Shown one piece after another: positions 1 through 8,220 of a DNA stretch of 64,000 nucleotides. The DNA comes from Strigamia acuminata (taxonomy: Eukaryota; Arthropoda; Chilopoda; Geophilomorpha; Linotaeniidae), in the NCBI GenBank assembly GCA_949358305.1, contig OX442315.1:32390427-32454426 (forward strand). Reading direction: 5' to 3'. Position 1 is the first letter of the stretch. The number at the start of each line of letters is the position of its first letter. The notes under the pieces were generated by a model that worked only from the letters and a program-made list of their open reading frames with translations, had not been told where the DNA came from and made no database searches. Made by a program: the position numbers and the translations under genes.

Positions 1-740
1 AATATAATATACTATTCTGTCAACACGTAATTTTATCTTAATACATACACTGAATCTTGCACATCCTCTTAACGAAATGTGCATTAATCACTCAAACTTA
101 AATTCATTTTCATTTCACTCTCCGTATATTCTAAATTCTAACAGCGACCCTCGCTGTATTGCATTGTTTCCAGTACAATTACGAATAAGGATAGTTCAAC
201 TTCTAGACGTCTTTGTTTAGGACTTTTGTTTTAATTTTTTCTTTTTACGATAACTTGTTTTAATTTTTTTCAATTTGTTTTTATAAGTTTTAAGTTTAAT
301 TCAATTTTTAATTTTGATTAATGACAACTTATAGGAAATAGCGACAAACCGTGCTCTTTCAAAATCGTTAGTAATTATTGTACTCGCATTCCATACGATA
401 CGTGGTCGATAGACCGAGTCCTTTGCAAATCTTAAGTAATTTCTTGCAATCCGTCCATCGGATTAACACCACATTAACAAACTGTCTCTGATCGCTACCG
501 CCATCTAGCGGACCCCAAAGAAAACAATACCGTATTGCATTCCGTCGATGAGCGATAAATCAAATCGTTCACGTGCGAAATGTTGAATATGAACTGTAGA
601 TCTGAAATAACGCATTCGCTTTTTTTCGTTTTCATGCGAAACTTGCTTGAATCTGAACTGTGAATCTAATAAAATAAACGGAAAAACAAAACTGTATTGC
701 ATTCCTTCCATGCCATGGGCTTCAATGGGCGATAAATCAA
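1..740. other. AT-rich flank without a gene
   Basis: I see no convincing coding region. Two related stretches occur at about 528-560 and 690-735. Both contain a 'gtattgcattcc' motif followed a little later by 'gcgataaatcaa', so this flank carries its own small repeat. The second copy ends right against the left end of the DIRS-like element. The minus-strand frame at 505-711 spans both copies and looks like a chance reading. Confidence 0.5.
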
Positions 741-773
741 TTCACTCTTAGTAATCTCCGGCTAAACAGGAGA
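741..773 (+). repeat. Left inverted terminal repeat of DIRS-like element
   Basis: This sequence begins ttcactcttagtaatctccg and is the exact reverse complement of 5148-5180. The next ~27 bases (to about 800) are complementary to 5463-5489. Confidence 0.8.
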
Positions 774-955
774 TGGCGCTACTAGTCGGGTTACGTCACT
801 TCCGGTTCTACTAACGGGTTGCGCGGTCAGGTTCGAATTGCTCTACAAGAAAAATTTGCTTTTATATCGTTTTTTCCCCTTTTTAATTAAAGGATCTCAT
901 ATTTTCGAACACCTTTCTAATAATTGTTTCTTTATTAGTTTTATAACATTCTATT

Positions 956-3900
956 ATGAATTCCCAAGTTATGATTACCGATTCTGGATTCCCTACTTTG
1001 AACGACCACGTGGTCCAAAATCTCCAAAATGAGGAGGTCCACGAACCTAACCACGAAGAAGAGATCGTAGAAGAGCCACCTTCGCCGAGAAGGATGCAAA
1101 ATAGGATCGAATGTCTAGCCGACACTGTGTACGAGCTAAAAGACATAATGCAAAATTTGCTAACTGCGAAAACGGTCGTCGTTTCGCCGCAGAACACCGC
1201 GATGGCTGGGCCAGGTGCTGTACCTACCCCAAAAGCCACTGACGGGACAACTTCGTTGTTGAACCCCGCAATCGCAGTTCCCCTTGTCGTCACAAGCGGG
1301 ACCAAGCCAGTTGACGGTTCAACGGCTCCGACTTCGGCAACCAAAGTTGGTTTTTCGGATGTTTCGAAACTTTTGGGCGCCGAGACCAAGTTTGGCGACG
1401 CCTGGCCCGCCGAATTAGAGGCTTTGGTAAGCAAATCGCTTTTTGAGACCTCGACGGAATTTAGGGACCAATTAGTTGATAAACTGATAATCCCTGAAAA
1501 CGCAAAGTACTTGGACCCGCCTAAAGTGGACGGCACTATGTTTGGAGATGTGCAGCCTTGGATAAGGTCGAGAGACACGACGTCTTTAAAACATCAGAAA
1601 CTCGTTCTGAAGACTTACATTCCGCTTGCTTCGGCAATGAAGGATGTAGTGGCGGGAAATTTGGACCCCAATTCACTGGTCACCCACCTGGCCGAGGCCA
1701 TGACACTGCTGGGCGCAATGAATACGGCGCTAACGTTGCGCCGACGTTTGGACTTCGCGGACTCGCTCGCACCTAGGTACAAGCCGTTTGCGAAAGGGAA
1801 GGTTATTTTCCCATCCGACCTGTTTGGCCCGGATTTGCCCAAGCAGATCAAGGAATTCGATGAATTAAAAAAGGTCACTTCCAAGGCCACTTTTGATAAA
1901 GCCGAAAACCGCAAGTCCGACAGGGACAAGAATTACCGCCGCTACCACCCGTACAATAGGTACGATAATAAATACGATAACAAGCGCTCAGACAACTCAA
2001 GAAGTTTCGATTTTAAGCGCCAGAATAGTATGAACATTGTTTGTTCTAATCCCGTGACCGTGTGTACTAATTCCGATTCTCTTTGCAGATCGGGGGAAGA
2101 GCCAGCGCGGAAAACCCTACAAGAAGTAGCGGCAGAATCACCTGTAATTGAATCTGAAAATGTAAGAAATAAAGAGTTATTCTTCAATTCACACATATCG
2201 CATCTATCCTTTAAGCCAGGAAATTTACAATATTACTTGCCTGTTTGGCGTAAAATCACATCCAATCCGTTTGTATTATCTGCCCTGTCGGGCATAAAAT
2301 TCGATCTAAATTTCGACAAGCTCGTTCACGTTAAAAGAACGGAATATAGAATGAATTTGAGCGAAACTTTTGCAATTTCCCAAGCTGTGGACAAGCTTTG
2401 CCAGCAAGGCATAATTAAACAGGTCGCCCACGTTGAAGGCGAATACTTAAGTCCAATTTTCGCCGTCCCCAAGCCGGACGGATCCGTACGGATTATTTTA
2501 AATCTAAAAAAGTTCAACGAGAGCTTAGATTATCTCCATTTTAAAATGGCCTCGCTTAAAGATGCGATAAACCTTATGAAAAAGGGTCAATTTATGTTTA
2601 AAATCGACCTCACTAACGCCTTTTACTTGTTACCAATTAAAAACGAATTCAAAAAATATGTACGATTTTTGTGGCAAGGCCAATTATACGAGTATCAGGT
2701 AATGCCAATGGGCTTGGCTAGTGCCCCACGGACCTTTACTAAGGTTATGTGCCCTGTTTTTTCCGAGTTGAGGACTTGGGGGATTTGCGGAATCCCATAT
2801 TTGGACGACGGTATTTTTCTGTGTGATTCTTTTTGCGAGGCTAAAAACGCCTGTAACGACGTAATAAACTTTTTTCAAAAATTAGGCCTCTGCATTAACT
2901 GGGAAAAATCCGAATTTATTCCCAAAACTAGAATAGAATTTTTAGGATTAACACTAGACTCTAGAAAAATGGAAGTGTCACTTCCAGAAAGGAAAATCAC
3001 AAAAATAATTAAGCTAGCTTCGCGCCTTCTCCAATTGGAGAATTTCTCCATTCAGGATTTGGCCATTTTTATTGGCAATTTAGTTTCCGCCGAGCCAGCG
3101 CTTTCTGACGGTTTTTGGAACATAAAGCCCCTGGAATCTTTCAAAACAGGACAGTTGTTCCTTCATAACCACAACTATAATACTTTAGTTAAAAATTACC
3201 CCGACATCAAAGTCGAATTATCTAGATGGACTAAATTAGAGAATTTCTCCCCCAAAAATCTAACCCGTCACGATGTGGATACGGAGGTTTTCACCGATGC
3301 CTCCAATTTGGGTTGGGGAGCCAGTTGGAACTCCCGCTCTGCTAATGGCCAGTGGACAGCTGAGGAAAATGATTTTCACATTAATGTCAAGGAACTTTTG
3401 GCCCTCTGGTTCGCCTGGAAGGTTTTTGCCCCCTTTGACGGCAAAAAACACGTTTTGTTTCATTCCGACAGCTCCACAGTAGTGAGCGTGTTCCGGAACC
3501 AGGGCAGCAAGGTCCAGCAACTCCACCATTTTGGGAGACTAGTGTGGGAAGATTCCCAAAGATTAAAAATCGACTTTTCAGTAATTCATATCCCCGGTAA
3601 GGAAAACGTTATGGCCGACTATTTGTCGCGTAATTTTTTAACTACGGATGGGGAATGGAGTTTATCTCCAAAAATTTTTAATAAATTAAAATCCCTATTC
3701 GGACTACCTGAGATTGATCTGTTTGCGACAAGACTAAATCATAAATTACCAAAGTATTTTTCTTGGGGCCCTGACCCCTTCGCTTACAGGATAGATGCGT
3801 TCTCCCATTCTTGGAAAGAAACTTTTGCTTACGCCTTTCCTCCTTTTTGTTTAATTTCTAGGATTTTACAAAAAATCCGCCAGGATCAAGCCACGGTACT

Positions 3901-4246
3901 TCTAGTAGTACCAAAATGGACCTCACAAGCGTGGTTTGTACCACTGTTGGACTGCCTGGTCGCAGTACCAGTGTCCTTTCCGGCCCCAGAACATCTGATG
4001 TTGGTTCATCAACCAGAGGCCCAGTTTCCTCTCCAGGCCCTGCAGCTCCTTGGCTGCAAAGTCAGTGGAGTGACCTCATCGCAGGAGGCTTTTCGCCGGA
4101 CGCTGCCAACTTGTACTCGGCCGGGTGGAGATCGACAACTGTCAGAACGTACACGGCGGGAATTAAGAGGTGGACGGAATTTTCTGGTGAAGGGTCACCT
4201 TATTCCAATCCACTCCCTCCCAGTCTTGACCCAAACTATCGTTTAA
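956..4246 (+). CDS. DIRS-like polyprotein: Gag region, reverse transcriptase, RNase H
   Basis: The 1,096-residue frame starts at an ATG about 180 bp inside the left repeat. Residues ~1-330 form a Gag-like region ending in a basic, Tyr/Asn/Arg-rich stretch. The reverse transcriptase covers about residues 440-680, with SPIFAVPKPDGSVRIILNLK, then FKIDLTNAFYLLPI, then the catalytic YLDDG box at residues 615-619. RNase H follows at ~775-895 with TDAS, KELLAL, HSDSS and ADYLSR acidic motifs. The tail has the EIDLFATRLNH...AFPPFCLI segment found after RNase H in DIRS/PAT elements. The frame overlaps the recombinase frame by 331 bp in another phase. No stop or frameshift interrupts it. The product would copy element RNA into DNA inside a Gag particle. 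Confidence 0.88.
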   Translation: MNSQVMITDSGFPTLNDHVVQNLQNEEVHEPNHEEEIVEEPPSPRRMQNRIECLADTVYELKDIMQNLLTAKTVVVSPQNTAMAGPGAVPTPKATDGTTSLLNPAIAVPLVVTSGTKPVDGSTAPTSATKVGFSDVSKLLGAETKFGDAWPAELEALVSKSLFETSTEFRDQLVDKLIIPENAKYLDPPKVDGTMFGDVQPWIRSRDTTSLKHQKLVLKTYIPLASAMKDVVAGNLDPNSLVTHLAEAMTLLGAMNTALTLRRRLDFADSLAPRYKPFAKGKVIFPSDLFGPDLPKQIKEFDELKKVTSKATFDKAENRKSDRDKNYRRYHPYNRYDNKYDNKRSDNSRSFDFKRQNSMNIVCSNPVTVCTNSDSLCRSGEEPARKTLQEVAAESPVIESENVRNKELFFNSHISHLSFKPGNLQYYLPVWRKITSNPFVLSALSGIKFDLNFDKLVHVKRTEYRMNLSETFAISQAVDKLCQQGIIKQVAHVEGEYLSPIFAVPKPDGSVRIILNLKKFNESLDYLHFKMASLKDAINLMKKGQFMFKIDLTNAFYLLPIKNEFKKYVRFLWQGQLYEYQVMPMGLASAPRTFTKVMCPVFSELRTWGICGIPYLDDGIFLCDSFCEAKNACNDVINFFQKLGLCINWEKSEFIPKTRIEFLGLTLDSRKMEVSLPERKITKIIKLASRLLQLENFSIQDLAIFIGNLVSAEPALSDGFWNIKPLESFKTGQLFLHNHNYNTLVKNYPDIKVELSRWTKLENFSPKNLTRHDVDTEVFTDASNLGWGASWNSRSANGQWTAEENDFHINVKELLALWFAWKVFAPFDGKKHVLFHSDSSTVVSVFRNQGSKVQQLHHFGRLVWEDSQRLKIDFSVIHIPGKENVMADYLSRNFLTTDGEWSLSPKIFNKLKSLFGLPEIDLFATRLNHKLPKYFSWGPDPFAYRIDAFSHSWKETFAYAFPPFCLISRILQKIRQDQATVLLVVPKWTSQAWFVPLLDCLVAVPVSFPAPEHLMLVHQPEAQFPLQALQLLGCKVSGVTSSQEAFRRTLPTCTRPGGDRQLSERTRRELRGGRNFLVKGHLIPIHSLPVLTQTIV

Positions 4247-5049
4247 CGCTCGTCAATACCGCAAATTTCATCGCCTCAAGATTCAATGAAGGCTTGTCAC
4301 ACTCCTCCATTTCGGGAAGTTTAGCGGCCATCACCGCCGCAGGCTTCATTGACCCGTCAATTAGAGCTGATGATCGTATCGCCCGAATTCTAAAAGGAGT
4401 TAATAATTTAAGGCCGAACTTACCACGTTATGTGGCCACTTGGGACGTGGGCCTAGCTCTGAACGCCCTGCGAAAACTCTGGCCGCATGATGATCTCGAT
4501 TGGAGACAACTCCAAGAAAAACTGCTCATGCTGCTGGCTTTAACAACTGCTGCCAGGGTCAGCTCGCTGCAAAGTTTTAAAATTTCGGAGATGACAGTCT
4601 CAACTGACGCGGTCATTTTCAACCCGAAAACTTTACACAAGCATTCTCGTGTTGGACACCATACTGTATTTCGAGTGGCCCCTTATTTGCAAGAACGGGC
4701 CATCTGCCCTTTCAAGGCCCTGATGGATTTTTTGGCCAAAACAAATCCGTTACGCAAGGACGATGGTTTGTTCTTAAAATTACAACCACCCCATGCCGCA
4801 CCTACCAAAGATACTGTGCGACGATGGATTAAGGATTTTTTAAAAAAGATCGGCGTCGGTCAAGAGTTTGGTGCTCATTCGACGCGAGCTGCGGCCACCA
4901 GCGCAGCCGCCAGTGTTATTCCGGTACAACAAATATTAGGTGTTGCCGGTTGGACCTCCGAACAAACATTCGCGAGGTTCTACAACAAAACAATTGTCAA
5001 CCACAATGCTTTTCAGGAATCAGTCCTAAACAGACCAATTCCAAAATAA
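3916..5049 (+). CDS. DIRS-type tyrosine recombinase
   Basis: The 377-residue frame overlaps the end of the polyprotein frame and starts at the first ATG (3916). The catalytic set expected of phage-integrase-fold recombinases is visible: Arg214 in TAARVSS, the H-x-x-R box at His321/Arg324 in GAHSTRAAATS, Trp in GVAGWTSEQTF, and the nucleophile Tyr356 in FARFYNK. These residues cut and rejoin DNA through a 3'-phosphotyrosine, which in DIRS elements replaces the usual integrase. The N-terminal third looks like a core-binding SAM-like domain. The order polyprotein then recombinase, with frame overlap, is the DIRS order. All key residues are present, so the enzyme could be active. Confidence 0.85.
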   Translation: MDLTSVVCTTVGLPGRSTSVLSGPRTSDVGSSTRGPVSSPGPAAPWLQSQWSDLIAGGFSPDAANLYSAGWRSTTVRTYTAGIKRWTEFSGEGSPYSNPLPPSLDPNYRLTLVNTANFIASRFNEGLSHSSISGSLAAITAAGFIDPSIRADDRIARILKGVNNLRPNLPRYVATWDVGLALNALRKLWPHDDLDWRQLQEKLLMLLALTTAARVSSLQSFKISEMTVSTDAVIFNPKTLHKHSRVGHHTVFRVAPYLQERAICPFKALMDFLAKTNPLRKDDGLFLKLQPPHAAPTKDTVRRWIKDFLKKIGVGQEFGAHSTRAAATSAAASVIPVQQILGVAGWTSEQTFARFYNKTIVNHNAFQESVLNRPIPK

Positions 5050-5147
5050 ATTCATAAATAAAAAATGATTAAACTGAAAAATTGTTAAATTTGTTTTTTC
5101 CAAAACATTTTTATTTTTATCCTATGGAAAAAAGTTACCTTTCAAGT

Positions 5148-5180
5148 CTCCTGTTTAGCCGGAGATTACTAAGAGTGAAT
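5148..5180 (-). repeat. Right inverted terminal repeat of DIRS-like element
   Basis: This is a perfect reverse complement of 741-773, about 100 bp after the recombinase stop. It abuts the foldback arm that starts at 5180. Confidence 0.8.
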
Positions 5181-5583
5181 GTAATCTCGGCTGAACGAAG
5201 TGAAGCGGAGCGAAGCGGAGCGAACGAGTGAAAGCCGATAACATTCACTCGTGTAATTGGAGGTTTAACAGGACCCACCGACCTCCCTTGTCACAACTAA
5301 ATTATCTAAGCTCCATCTAACACAAACTAATTCGTTTTCAATCACTACCTAGCGTTCTAAATGTTTAAAAATGAACGAAAATCACGCTTACCGTCAACAC
5401 CGTTGATTTCGTCGACTCCATTTTGTCCTTCACTTCCTTTTTTCCAGGATAGCTTTTAAGACTGACGTAACCCGACTAGTAGCGCCATCTCCTGTTAAAC
5501 CTCCAATTACACGAGTGAATGTTATCGGCTTTCACTCGTTCGCTCCGCTTCGCTCCGCTTCACTTCGTTCAGCCGAGATTACA
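5180..5583. mobile_element. 404-bp foldback element with 94-bp perfect inverted arms
   Basis: Bases 5180-5273 are the exact reverse complement of 5490-5583 and enclose a ~216-bp spacer. Each arm has an outer GC-rich tip with a repeated gaagcggagc pattern. Inside it lies a sequence close to the DIRS terminal repeat (attcactcgtgtaattggag...aacagga). On the right side the similarity to the DIRS left end continues inward through agatggcgctactagtcggg. The unit is therefore built from DIRS-family terminal sequence. It could be a non-autonomous derivative, or the true compound terminus of the neighbouring element. No coding frame is present. Confidence 0.75.
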
Positions 5584-5706
5584 GTCTTTTCCAACGCATA
5601 ATCACCACTAATTAAGAGGAATTGTAACTTCTAACTCGTATTTTGGAAAATAGATGGCGCCACGGTTTTCTAATCACAAACTGTGTCTGGTCGCTTGCGT
5701 CATCTG

Positions 5707-5800
5707 CAGTTCGCGCCCGGAATTTTGATGCTAAATTCATACGGCGCATCCCATTCTGTGCAGACGATTTCCAAAGAAATTTATCAGTATTAAGCGAAAA
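5707..5800 (+). repeat. Fragment of the cagttcgcgcc MITE
   Basis: The sequence cagttcgcgcccgg, then gatgctaaatt, gcgcatcccattctg and gcagacgatt, closely matches one end of the complete MITE at 28494-28780. Only one arm is present. Confidence 0.65.
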
Positions 5801-5986
5801 TGAAGGAAATGAAGGAAATAAAGAACAAAAATGTTTGTTTTCTCATTAAGAATAAATAATTTTCAAATAATATTGAATTAAACTTATATTCAATACTTAA
5901 AAGAAGTATAGTCTAATTTTTATTGATTTTTTTTGTACATAACACACTAGTTACAAATACCGTACATAAAAACAACTATGGGGTCT

Positions 5987-7680
5987 TTAAGCGTAATAAG
6001 TACACCAAAAAGTTATATTGAACACGATGAACACAAGTGGAAATGCGTATTTGCTGAAATCGTCTATAGATGGAGGCGATTTTCTTTTTTCTTTCTGAGA
6101 GATGATCTGAAAGAATGATTAAAGATTATGTAAAGTCAAATTCTGCATAAACTGTTTACCGTGATCATTGCAGCACTCAGTCGTGTATTTGTTCGTTTAA
6201 TTTTACCGATTCGGTAATTTACGTAAGCGTATTCCAACATGGATGCTACTACGAAAGAAATGCAACAAATGATCCAAACATCTAAAGCCATAACGGTCGA
6301 CGTGGATGAAATATCGTGTTGAATATGACCAAATTGGATCGTGAGAATGAGCAGGGAAATGAGGCCAATGAATGCCCGTGGTCCAGGTTGGTTTGGATCC
6401 AACCAAAACGAAATCCACGAAATCATCACGATAAATACAGTTGGAATAAATATCAATAGAATTGAACGATTACGGTTTCTTCGCAATTTGAAATTAAAAC
6501 TGTTGCAACTGTTGTGCACATCTGCAAAATAAAATTAAGAACTGGTCTGTATATTCGAAATAGATGAAAATACTGTACTGGTGCGTCGTAGGTATATACA
6601 ATTTGATAAAACACGCAATGCAGGAAAGCCGAGGGGCAGCTGAACATAAAACATTCGGTTCTACAATTTGCAATGATTTGTTTTGTGTTTTCCCGAATCA
6701 AAATGTTTCGTACTTTAGAATAAATGAGTTCTTCATTTAATTTTCTACCATCGACTTCCTATTGAACTGTTTTAATATTTTCTTTTTTTTACAGACCCAG
6801 ATCACGACTGTGAAAACGCCATTATATTGAAGGAGAGAATTCTCTTACTTTTGTTGTAATGACAGCTCGTTGATGTAAATGCATAGAGTTCATAATCTGG
6901 TGGTAGATTGATCGCGCTCATATAAATTTCATTAGAGTTGTATTGTATCGAAACTGGCTGATTTATTGCTGTAATAAAACTGAGTGCAAATTGAGTGTAA
7001 ACAAAAATCAGTAGTTTTGTAATTACGTGATAAAATGACGATACTGCATTTTTGTTTATCGAAAGGATAGTTGGTCACATTGAAATTGCAAACAAAAGTA
7101 GCGCTAAATCTGTAATTACATTAGAGTAATTAATAAATTGAGTTTTATTTTTATTTTTATTTTTTTTACCTTTGCAAAGCAGTTAAGCTTTTTGTTTCGT
7201 GGTTATAATAAAATGACTCAATTTCTGCCAGTGAGTACACCATAGTGTTACACTTCTTGCAATTTCCAAATTGTAACTGTGGAAACCACATTTGCTTGGC
7301 TACAGATTTAGGGAACTGAGTAACTGATGAAACTTCACTATACTTTGCAAGTATTTCATTATTGAGCCTGTGGTCTTTCCAACTCAAATAAAATTCTGCT
7401 TCCACACTCATTTCCTGTAACACAGTAATTAAAAAGACAAATACATTGATATGGGACTTAATTGGACAAACCATTGTTCGTGTCGATAAATCGAGAATAG
7501 ATATTGGCTCCATGGTAAATAAAACGTTAGTCGTAGCTAAATAAATATAAAAAACAAAAATTAAAATACAAAACAAAAATGTGTAATTCTCTTACCTTTG
7601 CTCGGTGATTGATGTTTACTGTAGTCATCGGGAAGCAAATCACGAAACCAAACATCATCGGCTTTTCTGCAAGTACGTTT
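5987..7680 (-). CDS. Cys-loop ligand-gated ion channel subunit (anion-type, N-terminus unresolved)
   Basis: Seven minus-strand exons join with consistent phases: 7596-7680, 7472-7536, 7170-7414, 7027-7109, 6849-6968, 6160-6521 and 5987-6106. They encode 359 residues and a stop. Introns are only 53-63 bp except two longer ones. The extracellular part has VEAEFYLSWKDHRL and a 13-residue Cys loop, C...NYPFDKQKC. It is followed by M1 (SILLIFIPTVFIVMISWISF), M2 preceded by PGPRA (compare the PAR motif of chloride channels), M3 (VWIICCISFVVASMLEYAYV) and M4 (SKYAFPLVFIVFNITFW). The product should be a membrane subunit of a pentameric receptor. The M3-M4 loop is very short, about 40 residues. The ligand cannot be told from sequence. 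The start codon and signal peptide were not found; they probably lie upstream of 7683. Confidence 0.85.
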
Positions 7681-7682
7681 CT

Positions 7683-8220
7683 GTAAACTACTACCATATT
7701 TCAAACGACTAAACAGTAAACACAGACTTATTCTATCGTATCCTTACTTGAATTTCGATGATATCCCCAGCTTAGATGTACAAAGGATTTCGAATAATAT
7801 TAAAATTGTTTTAACACGCAGAATCATTACTTGAATACAACGTTTGAGCAAAAGTGATTTTTTTTTACATTTCTAAGTAATTATTGGTAATAAGCTCTCA
7901 CTGTAGCAACAAGTCAATTACCCACAAAAAAAAACACTGGAAATGATAAAGTGCACGATCGATTTTCGGAGTGTTTTTATTGGCCACTCATTTCCAAATC
8001 CAATACATTAATTAAATGTAAGTGCTAATTATGTATACCAAGTGGTAGACAGTAAAAACAACAGAAAAACAATTAAAATTATAAAAACAAAATTGTTCGA
8101 ACAAACTCTCGCATATTGCCGAGCAATAATAATAATAATAAACAAAAACTTAAGTTTAACCATGGAATATCACTCGCCAAATATATCTACCGTATAATTT
8201 TAAGAGCTTTGAAAGTTAAT
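7683..8220. other. Intergenic/intronic stretch between channel gene and zinc-finger gene A
   Basis: The missing first exon of the channel gene should lie in or beyond this stretch. A donor-like 'caa|gtaagg' occurs on the minus strand near 7745, but I cannot extend a frame with a signal peptide from it. Otherwise the stretch is AT-rich. Confidence 0.3.

Larger units (their letters stand above)
741..5180 (+). mobile_element. DIRS-like tyrosine-recombinase retrotransposon, apparently intact
   Basis: The element carries two overlapping uninterrupted frames: a Gag/RT/RNase H polyprotein and a tyrosine recombinase. There is no DDE integrase and no direct LTR. A 33-bp sequence at 741-773 returns as a perfect reverse complement at 5148-5180, giving inverted termini as expected for the DIRS order. 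A stretch just inside the left end (about 769-800) is again complementary to 5463-5495, outside the right inverted repeat. That resembles an internal complementary region but lies in an unusual position. DIRS elements are known to integrate by recombinase without target duplication, and I see none. Both frames are open, so the copy may be young. The exact outer boundaries are uncertain because related terminal sequence continues to 5583. Confidence 0.8.

Noticed and set aside
1615-1929. Minus-strand frames inside the DIRS polyprotein
   Set aside because: Shadows of the coding strand with no motif.
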